Origin: Bog-473 sp963807675
Lineage (GTDB): Bacteria > Actinomycetota > Acidimicrobiia > Acidimicrobiales > RAAP-2
DNA length: 64,000 bases
Direction of reading: 5' to 3'
Assembly: GCA_963807675.1 (NCBI GenBank)
Contig: CAWECP010000012.1
Location: 1,426,001 to 1,490,000 of the forward strand
Position 1 is the first letter of the stretch; the number at the start of each line of letters is the position of its first letter. This document shows positions 51,459 through 60,105 of the stretch, piece by piece. Below the pieces are notes generated by a model. It searched no databases, had not been told where the DNA came from, and saw only the letters and a list, made by a program, of their open reading frames with translations. A program made the translations under genes and the position numbers.

Positions 51459-54260
51459 ACCGGTTCAGCCGACGCACGTTCCTGGCCTCCTCGAGCGGGG
51501 TGGCGGCCGGCCTGGCGGTGGGTGCCGGGGCCGAAGGGGGAGCCGGATCCGAACCAGCCGCGGCGAGCGGGTCCGTCGACGCGGCGCGCGGCGAGCACGC
51601 CGGTCCACCCCACCGGGGTGATGCGTGCCGCGGGCCTGGCCGTGAACGGCACCGTCTCTCCCCTCGGCGTCGACCCCGACGACGCCGCCTTCGCCTGGAC
51701 CGTCCAGTCGGAGCCGGGCCAACGCCAGGTGCGGCAGACGGCGTACCGCGTCGTGGTGCGCCGCACCAACCCGGGGCCATCGGCCGTGGTGTGGGACAGC
51801 GGCTCACGAGAGACGGGGCAACAGGCCTTCGTGACCTACGGCGGCTCGCCACTCGCCGCCGATGCCGCCTACGCGTGGACGGTGCAGGTGCGCGACGGCA
51901 ACGGGCGCTGGGGGCCGGTCGCCGCGCCGGCGACCTTCACCACCGCGCTGCGCGCCGCCGACTGGCAAGCCCGGTGGCTGCGCCCGGCCGGTTCTTCCCA
52001 GCAGCCCGACCGCGTGACCTACCTGCGCACGGAGATCACCCTGCCGGCCGGCACGCTGCGGCGAGCCACGGCGTACGTGTCGGCGGCGCACACGTACCGG
52101 CTCTACCTCAACGGTCCCCAGGTGGACGCCTGGCCCAGCTTCTCCTATCCCGACGAGCAGTTCGCACGCGCCGTGGACGTGGCGTCGGTCGTAAGACCCG
52201 GACGGCCGAACGCCCTGGGCGTGCTGCACCGCTGGTACGGGCCGGGCCAGGGCCGCCCTGCCTCGGCGCCGGGGCTGCTGCTGCAGCTGTCGCTCTGGTA
52301 CGCCGACGGCCGCCACGTCGTGTACGGGACCGACGGGTCGTGGCGTGAGCGACCGGCCGAGTGGCTGCCGTCGCCCCAGCGCAACTCCGACGTCGGCGAC
52401 TTCGTGGAGTGGGTGGACGGGCGAGCCCATCCCCAGGGATGGTCGAGTCCCGGCTACGACGACCAGACGTGGTCGGCCGTCACGGTGATCGGCCCGGCCG
52501 GCTCATCGCCGTTCACCCAGACCTACGCGCAGCGCACACACGTGCAGGAGCAGACGGTGCTCCCGGTGCGGCTGCACACGGTGGCCGGCGGTTCGGTGGT
52601 GGCGGACTTCGGCGCCGTCTACGCCGCCCGGCCCCGGGTGGAGTTCGCCACCGGCGTGCCGGGCCAGACCGTCACGGTGCGGGGCGGCTACCTCCTCGAC
52701 CCCGACGGCCAGGTCTCCACGCTGCACGGCACCCAGGAGACCAACCTCACGTCCACCTACATCATGCGGGCCGGAGCACAGGCCTTCGAGGTCTTCACCT
52801 ACTTCGGTTTCCGATATCTGCAAGTCGATGACGCCGGACAGACGTTGGGCCGCGACCAGCTGATGGCGCTGGCCCGCCACACCGCGATGCCGCAGCTCCC
52901 GGCGGCGACGTTCTCCACGGGCGACCGCATGCTGGACGCCGTGTGGCGCCTGTGCGCCCGCTCATGCCTGTACTGCAGCCAGGAGCAGTTCGTCGACACG
53001 CCGACGCGGGAGAAGGGCCAGTTCCTCTGGGACGCCGCCAACGAGTCCGAGGCGCTCATGCGCGCCTACGGCGAGCAGAACCTCAGCTGGCAGGGTCTGC
53101 GGGACGTGGAGCGCGGCCAGGCCCGCTACTGGCCCGACGGGCGTACCAACAGCGTCTACCCCAACGGGGACGGGGCGCGGTACTACGCCACCTTCAGCGC
53201 CCGCTATCCCGAATGGTTGTGGCGCTACTACGCGTCGACCGGGGACCGCACCACCGCGATCCTGCTGTACCCGTCGGCATCCAAGGTGGCCGCGTGGCTG
53301 TGGTCGGCCCGCCAGACCTCGACGGGACTGCTCTACGGACTGGGCGATACCAGCAACGGTGACCCGGTGTACGGCTACGACCTGTCGGTGGCCGCAGACA
53401 CCGCCAGCAACGTGCTGGCGGTCAACGCGTTCAACCGCGTCGCCCAACTGGCGGGTGTGGCGGCCGACGCGGGCGGGGCCGCACTCTGGCAGGCCCGCGC
53501 CGCCGAGCTGGCCGCGGCCGTCAACGTCACGCTGCGGCGGACGGACGGGGTGTACGTCGACGGCGTCGACGCGGACGGGGCCCAGAGCGGCTCTGCCTCG
53601 CAGGAGGCCAACGCGCTGGCGCTGGCCTACGGCGTCGTGCCGGCCTCCGGCCTGGCCGCGGTCGGCACCCACGTGGAGGGCCTGGGCATCGACCTCGGGC
53701 CCAACCACGGGCTCGAGCTGCTGCGCGGCCTGGCCGCCGCCGGCCGACCCGACGCGGTGGCACGGACGCTGACCAACGAGTCGATCCCCGGCTGGGCTCA
53801 CATCGTGGCGGTGGGCGGCACGTTCACCTGGGAAGAGTGGTCGCCCAGCGACTTGATCGGCGACTCCATGTCGCACGGGTGGGGGTCATCCGCGCTGGTG
53901 GCGATGCAGGAGACCCTCCTCGGTGTGACCTTCCTGGCCCCCAACCAGGACGGCACCGTGCGCCTGGCCGTGGCGCCTCCGGCGCGCGGGTTGGCCGGGG
54001 CAACCGGCTCGGTGCCGACGATCGCGGGGCCGCTGGAGCTGGCTTGGGAGCGGGGCCCGGGCGGTCGGCTGGCCGTGGACCTGACGGTGCCGGCCAACGC
54101 GACCGCCACCGTCACGGTGCCCGCCTCGGGGGGCGTTTCGAGCGTGCGCGAGGGCGGTATCGCCGCCGAGCGGGCGCCCGGGGTGACGGTGCGCTCGGTC
54201 GCCGATGGGCTGGTGCTGCTGTCGGTTGGGAGCGGGAGCTACCGCTTCACCGGGAGATAG
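51455..54260 (+). CDS. Secreted alpha-L-rhamnosidase (GH78), with an apparent frameshift after the Tat signal
   Basis: From GTG 51455 a Tat signal (VNRFSRRTFLASSSGVAAGL) leads to an AAASG-rich linker; the catalytic protein (MRAAGLAVNGTVSPLG and onward, ATG 51621) is in another frame. Joining needs a one-base deletion in the GC run 51581-51595, giving SVDAARASTPVHPTG. The rest, about 880 aa, has GH78 marks: DTPTREKGQFLWDAANESEA in the acid-base region, YWPDGRTNSVYPNG, TFTWEEWSPSDLIGDSMSHG and a C-terminal beta domain. It would release alpha-L-rhamnose from plant or bacterial polysaccharides. Without the fix only an unsecreted enzyme from an internal start is made. Confidence 0.82.
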
Positions 54261-54329
54261 AAGGTGAGTCGCAGCGTGTGCGTCCGTCGGCGGCACCGGC
54301 GAGCTGAGTGATGCATCCACCGACGCGTC

Positions 54330-54365
54330 GAAGCAAGCGATGAAGCAAGCGATGAAGCAAGCGAA
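54330..54365 (+). repeat. Triple 12-bp tandem repeat
   Basis: GAAGCAAGCGAT occurs three times in tandem (last copy ends GAA) between the rhamnosidase and peptidase genes. On the plus strand it could encode KQAM/EAS-type repeats, but no gene frame continues through. Probably an intergenic slippage repeat. Confidence 0.7.
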
Positions 54366-54399
54366 AGGGATGATCTCGCGACGGCCCCACCCAATGGCC

Positions 54400-55932
54400 C
54401 TACTCGCTACAGGTAGCGCCGGCGGGCGGCGTCGTGCCGCCCACGAGATACGCCTGTACGTCGTCGCGCACGCACTCGCTGTAGAAGTACGAGACGTGGT
54501 CGTCCCCGTCGACCGTGAGCAGCGCGCTCCGGTTCAGCTCGTGTGCCACGTTGACCGCCCAGGCGTAGGGGGTGGCCGGGTCGTTCGTGGTCCCGATGAC
54601 CAGGATGGGCGGGGCTCCGGTCGCGCTGACCGGGCCCACCGTACGCGTGGCCGGCGCCGGCCACAGGGCACACTCCGCCTCGCCCCAGGCCAGTGCCGGC
54701 CCGAACACCGGGGCGGAGGCCTTGAACTGGTCGGCCAGGTAACCAAACGCAGACAGGTTGCGGCTGACCGGGTGGTCCAGGCAGTCGATGGCCACGCTGG
54801 CGTCGGAGCCGTTGGTCGAGCCGTCGGCGCTGTAGCGATCGGACATGGCCACGACGGGCGCGCCGTCACCGGCCGCGTCCGCCGCCAGCGCGTCGCCGAG
54901 CTCGGGCCAGTCGCTCTGGGCGTACAGTCCGTCGAGCAGGGCGTTGTAGAGCTCGCCGGCCCCGGCCACGCGCCCGTTGCCGGCCGGCACCGGCGACGCC
55001 GCACTGGAGGCGATGAGCGCCACCACGGCGCCGGTGGGATCGCCACTCGGCCGCCATGGGCAACTCGCGGTGCCGGCGCACCAGGCGAAGAACGCGTCCA
55101 GCTCGTTCTCGAAGCCCTCGGCCTGCCCCAGGCTCATTTGGTTCAGGCTCAGCGCGGGATCGATGACGCTGTCGAGCACCATGGCGCGCACGTGGGTCGG
55201 GAACAGGGCGGCGTAGGTGAGTCCGAGCAGCGTGCCGTAGGACTGGCCCATGTAGGTGAGCCCGCTGTCACCCAGCGCCGCGCGCAGGCGGTCCATGTCG
55301 CGGGCGACGTCGACCGTCCCGACGTAGGGGAGGATGGTGGGGCTGGCCTTCTCACAGGCGTCGTCGTACTGCGTGACCGCGGCGATGAAGGCGTTCACCT
55401 GCGACGGCGTGGTGGGCACGGGATCGGGAAGGGTGGCCGGTGCGGCCCCCGGGCTCTCACCGCAGGTGACCGGGTCGCTGCGCTCGACGCCACGAGGGTC
55501 GAACATCACGATGTCGAAGTCGTCGAGCAGCTGCGGCGTGAGCACGCTGAGCTCGTTGGCCATGTCGTCGATGCCCGACACTCCCGGGCCACCGGGGTCG
55601 ATGACGAGCGAGCCGATGCGGTCGACCGGCACTTCCGCCGGATGGCGGGCCACGGCGATGGAGATCGTCGGGCCGCTCGGATCGGTGTAGCTCAGTGGCA
55701 CCACGAGGCTGCCGCACTGCAGGTCATCCAGGCACGGGCTCCAGGCGATGGGCGTGACCGGCGGCTGTGTTGTGGTGGTTGTCGTCGCAGTCGTCGCAGT
55801 CGTCGCGTCAGTGGTCGTGGCCTGGGGTGTCGCCGCGCTACGGCCCGCCGCCGGAAGCCCGGCACACCCGCCCAGGAACAAGGAGCCGACCAGCGAGGCC
55901 GCCATCAGCGCGGGTTTCGGCCTCGCTTTCAC
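54400..55932 (-). CDS. Tripeptidyl aminopeptidase-like (S33) lipoprotein
   Basis: 510 residues from ATG 55932. Signal MKARPKPALMAASLVGSLFL with lipobox LGGC (Cys23), then a T-rich spacer. The S33 peptidase fold has GPGVSG, VMFDPRGVERSDPVTC, the elbow YMGQSYGTLLGL, an Asp in IGTTNDPATPY, and His in DGDDHVSYFYSEC. The last block (VRDDVQAYLVGG) is the TAP-like C-terminal domain. It trims tripeptides or proline peptides outside the membrane; Streptomyces TAP-like enzymes are models. Cysteines in the cap are paired as usual. Confidence 0.85.
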   Translation of the reverse strand: MKARPKPALMAASLVGSLFLGGCAGLPAAGRSAATPQATTTDATTATTATTTTTTQPPVTPIAWSPCLDDLQCGSLVVPLSYTDPSGPTISIAVARHPAEVPVDRIGSLVIDPGGPGVSGIDDMANELSVLTPQLLDDFDIVMFDPRGVERSDPVTCGESPGAAPATLPDPVPTTPSQVNAFIAAVTQYDDACEKASPTILPYVGTVDVARDMDRLRAALGDSGLTYMGQSYGTLLGLTYAALFPTHVRAMVLDSVIDPALSLNQMSLGQAEGFENELDAFFAWCAGTASCPWRPSGDPTGAVVALIASSAASPVPAGNGRVAGAGELYNALLDGLYAQSDWPELGDALAADAAGDGAPVVAMSDRYSADGSTNGSDASVAIDCLDHPVSRNLSAFGYLADQFKASAPVFGPALAWGEAECALWPAPATRTVGPVSATGAPPILVIGTTNDPATPYAWAVNVAHELNRSALLTVDGDDHVSYFYSECVRDDVQAYLVGGTTPPAGATCSE

Positions 55933-56028
55933 CGGTCACAGCGTGCCATGTGGTCCCGGGTCGGCACGTTCGCCCATCGGCCGGCCGACTGGCCCGGGCC
56001 TTCCCGCCCTACGACCGCTGCGCCGCGG

Positions 56029-56271
56029 TCACTCCGACGTTCTGGCCGGCTCGCGCCACTGCAGGAGGCGCCCGGCGCCCGGCAGCTCCGTGACGGCCTC
56101 GGCCCGCGTGATGGCCAGCCCGGTGCCGGCGATGCGCAGGTAGGGGTCGGTGATGGCAGAGCGCAGCACCCAGGCCGGGTCGAACTTCTCGTTGAAGCGC
56201 CGGAGCGACTCGATCGTGCCGGCACCGTGGCCCGACTCCACCGCTCCACCGGTGTCCACCGGTGTCCTCAT
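56029..56271 (-). pseudogene. Remnant of the C-terminal end of an MprF/LysX-type DUF2156 domain
   Basis: 80 codons from ATG 56271. The string GTIESLRRFNEKFDPAWVLR followed by AITDPYLRIAGTGLAITRA resembles the final strands of DUF2156/phosphatidylglycerol lysyltransferase domains, as fused to LysRS in LysX. Nothing upstream of it encodes the rest of that domain: lysS itself ends 35 bp earlier. It is probably a relic of a LysX-like gene split from the synthetase, or a miniature paralogue. Low certainty about coding status. Confidence 0.42.
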
Positions 56272-56306
56272 GGCGCCCGGAGCGGGAGCCAATGCTGCCG
56301 TCTCGG

Positions 56307-57809
56307 TCACGCCGTGGCTTCGGGGCGGAGGATGGGGAAAAGGATCACGTCTCGGATGGACGTGACCTCGGCCAGCAGCATGACCAGACGGTCGAGCCCG
56401 ATGCCGATGCCCGAAGTGGGAGGCAGGCCGTACTCGAGGGCGCGGACGAACGCCCGGTCCGCCGGATGCGCCTCCTCGTCGCCCGACGCCGCCGCCGCTG
56501 CCGTGGCCACGAACCGCGCTTCCTGCTCCTCGGGCACGTTCAGCTCGCTGTAGCCGTTGGCCAGTTCCTTGGCGTCGATCACGAGCTCGAAGCGGTCGGC
56601 CAGGGTGGGGTCGTCGGGCCGGTGGCGTGCCAGCGGGCTGACCTCTACGGGGAAGCCGCAGATGAACTGCGGGTCGAGTACCCGGCGCTGGAGGATCTTG
56701 TCGTACATCTCGAAGATGAGCTTGCCCGAGCCCCACGACTCCAGGAACGGCACGTCGTGCGTGGCGGCCACGGCACGCACCTCCTCCACCGGGTCGCTCG
56801 GGTGCAGCCGCCGGCCCACCACCTCCTCCAACAGGTCGAGCAGCTCGAGGCGGGGCCAGGGCGGCGTGAGATCCACCTTGCGATCGCCCACGGTGAAGGT
56901 GAGGCGACCCGCTGCGGCGCGGGCGGCAGCCACGATGGCCCGCTCGGTCAGGTCGAGGCCATCGTGGACGTCGCCGAAGGCGCGGTAGGCCTCGAGCAGG
57001 GTGAACTCCGGGCTGTGGCGGGTGTCGATGCCCTCGTTGCGAAAATTCCGCGCGATCTCGAAGACGCGTTCGTAGCCGCCCACCACCAGACGCTTCAGGA
57101 ACAACTCCGGGGCGATCCGCAGGCTGAGGTCGATGTCGAGGGCGTTTGAGTGCGTGACGAAGGGCCACGCGATGGCACCGCCGGCCAGGCTCTGCAGAAT
57201 CGGTGTCTCGACCTCCACGAACCCCTCGTCGGTGAAGGTCTGGCGCATGGAGGCCAGCGTTTTGAACCGCACGTCGAAGACGCGGCGTGAGTCCGGGTTG
57301 GCCAGCAGATCCACCTCGCGCTGGCGGTACCGCATGTCCTCGTCGCTCAGCCCGTGCCACTTGTCGGGCAGGGGGCGGATCGCCTTGGCGAGCGGCGTGA
57401 GCGAGGTGACGTCGACCGAGAGCTCGCCCCGCCTGCTGGTCACCACCTCGCCCGCGGCACCCAGCCAGTCGCCCAGGTCGAGCCGGTCCCGGACCTCCAT
57501 GGCTGAGGGGTCGAGCTGCGAGGCGCCCAGCAGCAGCTGAATGCTGCCGCTGACGTCCTGGAGCGTCACGAACTCGAGCTTGCCGTGGCCGCGGATGCTG
57601 ACCACCCGGCCGGCCACCCGGGTCTGCACCCCGGTCCGGGTGTCGGGTGTCAGGTCGACGTAGCGGGCGTGCAACTCGGCCGCCGTGTCCGTGCGGTCGA
57701 ATCGCATCGGGTAGGGCTCAATGCCGATGGCACGCAGCGCGTCGCGCTTGGCGCGCCGCTCGCTGACCAGCGCGTCAGCAGCGGACTGGCTCTCGGGCTC
57801 CGACTCCAC
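56307..57809 (-). CDS. lysS: Lysyl-tRNA synthetase, class II
   Basis: 500 residues from GTG 57809, GGAGGAGG 4 bp upstream. OB-fold anticodon domain (about 45-160: VAGRVVSIRGHGKLEFVTLQ), motif 1 near TDEGFVEVETPILQS, motif 2 FEIARNFRNEGID then HSPEFTLLEAY, motif 3 SGIGIGLDRLVMLL. The length equals normal bacterial LysRS. It charges both tRNA-Lys genes of the window. The frame is open farther upstream, but without a ribosome site. The MprF/LysX remnant follows directly downstream. Confidence 0.95.
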   Translation of the reverse strand: MESEPESQSAADALVSERRAKRDALRAIGIEPYPMRFDRTDTAAELHARYVDLTPDTRTGVQTRVAGRVVSIRGHGKLEFVTLQDVSGSIQLLLGASQLDPSAMEVRDRLDLGDWLGAAGEVVTSRRGELSVDVTSLTPLAKAIRPLPDKWHGLSDEDMRYRQREVDLLANPDSRRVFDVRFKTLASMRQTFTDEGFVEVETPILQSLAGGAIAWPFVTHSNALDIDLSLRIAPELFLKRLVVGGYERVFEIARNFRNEGIDTRHSPEFTLLEAYRAFGDVHDGLDLTERAIVAAARAAAGRLTFTVGDRKVDLTPPWPRLELLDLLEEVVGRRLHPSDPVEEVRAVAATHDVPFLESWGSGKLIFEMYDKILQRRVLDPQFICGFPVEVSPLARHRPDDPTLADRFELVIDAKELANGYSELNVPEEQEARFVATAAAAASGDEEAHPADRAFVRALEYGLPPTSGIGIGLDRLVMLLAEVTSIRDVILFPILRPEATA

Positions 57810-58119
57810 TCCACCTCCTCCAAGCGCCAAGGGTGACGGGCCCGGAACTTGGGATGGGTAGCTTACCGAGGTGCCGACGGAAGTCGCCATGTGGCGACCC
57901 TCTCCTGGCCGTCGGCAGGTGGAAGGTGCCTGGAAGATGCCGCAGGCGCTGGGCGACGCCATCCATCTCTTCAACCTGGTGCCCGACGCTTCCCCGACAC
58001 CTTCTGCCTGTGGGTGTGGCACGTGACGTTCTCGCTCGTGCTGGCGGCGCCCGGCTCCACCAAACCGCACCGGGCCCCTCCGCCCCGGAATCGACTGCTG
58101 GCCGCCGCTCGGCTGACCG
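57810..58119. other. Intergenic region between lysS and tRNA-Lys, about 310 bp
   Basis: It holds the lysS promoter region (a TAAGCT-type box on the minus strand near 57860) and the upstream part of the tRNA promoter. Open frames on both strands look like shadow sequence. No T-box leader is recognisable. Confidence 0.4.
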
Positions 58120-58148
58120 TTGCCGCCCGGCGCCTTCGCTCGTAGGGT
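58120..58148 (+). promoter_or_regulatory. Promoter of tRNA-Lys(CTT)
   Basis: TTGCCG (58120-58125) is followed after 17 bp by TAGGGT (58143-58148), an actinobacterial -35/-10 pair 6 bp before the mature tRNA 5' end at 58155. The spacing is canonical, but the -10 is only moderate. Confidence 0.6.
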
Positions 58149-58154
58149 ACCCGT

Positions 58155-58227
58155 GCGCCTCTAGCTCAACGGTGGAGCAGCGGACCCTTAATCCGCAGGT
58201 TGGGTGGTTCGAGTCCCCCGGGGCGCA
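58155..58227 (+). tRNA. tRNA-Lys(CTT), unusual anticodon loop
   Basis: Acceptor GCGCCTC/GGGGCGC (one T-G wobble), D-arm TAGCTC...GAGC, anticodon stem GCGGA/TCCGC, loop CCCTTAA giving anticodon CTT, T-loop TTCGAGT. Two oddities: position 33 is C instead of the near-universal U, and the T-stem GGTGG/CCCCC has a T-C mismatch (51-63). The 3' CCA is not encoded (CCG follows the discriminator A). Otherwise complete, with its own promoter and terminator hairpin. Functional status uncertain. Confidence 0.8.
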
Positions 58228-58233
58228 CCGGGG

Positions 58234-58248
58234 GACGACGGCGTCGTC
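58234..58248 (+). terminator. Hairpin terminator after tRNA-Lys(CTT)
   Basis: GACGAC-GGC-GTCGTC is a 6-bp stem with a 3-nt loop beginning 7 nt after the tRNA. It overlaps the 3' end of the convergent transporter gene by 2 bp. No T-tract follows, as usual for high-GC genomes. Confidence 0.5.
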
Positions 58249-59146
58249 AGGCGTCGACGCCGGCAACGTCCCCAGCGGGTGACGTTCCCCGCTTGCGCTC
58301 ACGCGCTGTCGTCGGTGGGGGCGACCAGACGCTGATCAGCACCACCCCGGCGGCCATCACGGCCAGGCCGATGGCCGAAATGGTCAGCGCGGGCACGCTC
58401 GTGCGCAGCTGCTCGCCGAAGAGCTCGATGCCGAGGGCGATGGAGGCCAGCGGGTCGACGATGAGCAGGGCCGGCTGTGACGCGGTCAGCGGCCCGGCGG
58501 TGAAGGCCGCCCCGACCAACGTGGTGCCCAGCACCCCGCTGGCGACGACGGCGTAAAGCGGCCAGTGCACGAGCAGGGCGACCCAGCCCGACTGCGACAG
58601 CAGGTCGGTGGCCGCCTTCACGAAGGCCGCGTCAACGGCCCAGACCAGGCCCGCCGCGCACCCCAGCAGTGCGGCGCGACGCGCCGGCGAGCCGGTTCGG
58701 CTCAGGAGCACCAGCAGGATGACCACCAACCCGCGCGTGGAGAGGGCCCACACCCAGTCGCCCGCCGTGGCCACACGATGGCCCTCCGCCGGGTGCGCCG
58801 CCAGCAGGAAGGCGGCGAGCCCCCCGCAGATCATGACGGCCGCCGTCCACGTCCTGGGCGTGATGTCGTCACGCAGCCACCAGCGGCGCAGGGCCAGAGT
58901 GAAGATCAGCTCGGTGACGAAGATCGGCTGCACCACGGCCAGTTCGCCGAAGTAGAGGGCGATGGCCTGGAACACGAAGGTGCCGCCAAAGAAGACGAGA
59001 CCGAGCAGCCAGCGCGGGTCGCGGACCAGCGCGAGCACGGTGCGCCAGCCGCCGCTCGTCTCCGGCTGCGACACCGAGGCCTGACGCTGCAGCACAGCCG
59101 CAGAGGCGGTCGAGAGCGCCGAAAGAAGTGCGAAGAGGATGGCCAC
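58247..59146 (-). CDS. DMT-superfamily transporter (NIPA/EamA-like)
   Basis: 299 residues with about nine hydrophobic segments: FALLSALSTASAAVLQRQAS, then DPRWLLGLVFFGGTFVFQAI, LAVVQPIFVTELIFTLAL and AGPLTASQPALLIVDPLASI. The LQRQA and VVQP-x-x-x-x-E-L/SQPALLIVDPL motifs are those of the NIPA-like subgroup of DMT transporters, related to Mg2+ carriers, but the substrate is not proved. ATG 59146. Tail overlaps the tRNA terminator. Confidence 0.82.
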   Translation of the reverse strand: MAILFALLSALSTASAAVLQRQASVSQPETSGGWRTVLALVRDPRWLLGLVFFGGTFVFQAIALYFGELAVVQPIFVTELIFTLALRRWWLRDDITPRTWTAAVMICGGLAAFLLAAHPAEGHRVATAGDWVWALSTRGLVVILLVLLSRTGSPARRAALLGCAAGLVWAVDAAFVKAATDLLSQSGWVALLVHWPLYAVVASGVLGTTLVGAAFTAGPLTASQPALLIVDPLASIALGIELFGEQLRTSVPALTISAIGLAVMAAGVVLISVWSPPPTTARERKRGTSPAGDVAGVDA

Positions 59147-59170
59147 CGGTGGGCTCCGCAGCCCGCCGGG

Positions 59171-59374
59171 TCAGGAGGCGCCGGCCGCGCCGGTAGCCGG
59201 GACGTGCGGGTGATCATCCATGAGATGCACGCGCCAGGCTAGCCAGGGCAGCGCGTCGCCGAAGGTCCGCCGCCGCAGCATGAAGTCGTGTCCTCCTGAC
59301 CGCGCCAGGGTGCAGGTATCGATGCCCGCCACCCGCGCCGCGTGCGCCGGGCCGGCCAGCCCGTTGACGGTCAC
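59171..59374 (-). CDS. Small hypothetical protein
   Basis: 67 residues from GTG 59374. No family recognised. Support is codon use: about 85 % G/C at the third position, like real genes nearby, and its place 25 bp before the DMT transporter in the same direction. There is a Cys (DTCTLARSGGHD) and a Trp-rich segment (LPWLAWRVHLMD). Confidence is modest because the frame has no strong ribosome site. Confidence 0.4.
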   Translation of the reverse strand: MTVNGLAGPAHAARVAGIDTCTLARSGGHDFMLRRRTFGDALPWLAWRVHLMDDHPHVPATGAAGAS

Positions 59375-59475
59375 CGGCCTCGGCCGACGCCGGCCCGTAC
59401 CCTGACGAGGTGGTCAGAAGGGATCGAAACGTTGGAGCCACCCACGCGAAAGGGTCACGCAACTGGCGCGACAGC

Positions 59476-60045
59476 TCACGCCCCCGGCGGAACTTCCCAC
59501 AGACCCACCGGCGCTTCGCCCAGCCGGTAATGACCAGGCAGGCGCTCCCCCGACATGGCCCGCTCCAGGCGTTGCTGCATGCCCGGCAGCAGGGAACCGT
59601 CGGCCATCATGGCCATGAACACCGCGCCGGCGTTGCCCACGTCGAAGAAGTCGCGGTGCCAGCACCACTGGAAGTTGCCGGCGTAGCGGAACCAGCTGCC
59701 TCCGAGGCCGGCGATCTCGTAGTTGGCGCCGTCGGGCTTCTGGGCGTTGGCCACCTGCTTCCACAGCCCGAGGATCTCTCCCTGCTGCTCGTCGATGAGC
59801 ACCTTCTGGTATGGGTAGGTCCAGCCCTCCAGGCCGGCCATCTCCTGACCGAGCGCGATCTCGCGGATCTCCTCGCGGCCGACCGCCATGAACTCGTCGT
59901 TGGGTCCGACGTTCCAGCCGTAGGTGGCGTCCACGGTGTAGAGGTCGGCCATGTGGCGCCAGTCCTTTTTGGCCTCACCGCTCCGGTTGGCCTCGAGCCA
60001 ACGCTCGACCATCTCCTCCAACTCGGCGCGCGGGTAGGCGGGCAT
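59476..60045 (-). CDS. NTF2/SnoaL-like protein
   Basis: 189 residues. Helix (LEEMVERWLEANRSGEAKKD), DWRHMADLYTVDATYGWNVG and GREEIREIALG are the usual opening of SnoaL-like/NTF2 cone folds; WFRYAGNFQWCWHRDFFDVG is a later strand and helix. The role may be an isomerase, hydratase or a ligand-binding helper for the P450 just upstream. ATG 60045 lies 60 bp after the P450 stop on the same strand, so it is likely in that operon. Confidence 0.75.
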   Translation of the reverse strand: MPAYPRAELEEMVERWLEANRSGEAKKDWRHMADLYTVDATYGWNVGPNDEFMAVGREEIREIALGQEMAGLEGWTYPYQKVLIDEQQGEILGLWKQVANAQKPDGANYEIAGLGGSWFRYAGNFQWCWHRDFFDVGNAGAVFMAMMADGSLLPGMQQRLERAMSGERLPGHYRLGEAPVGLWEVPPGA

Positions 60046-60105
60046 GAGCAGTCCTCCTCTATCGACGGGGCGTGGTGGGGCAGTCTCGCACCGACCCGCG
60101 GAGAC

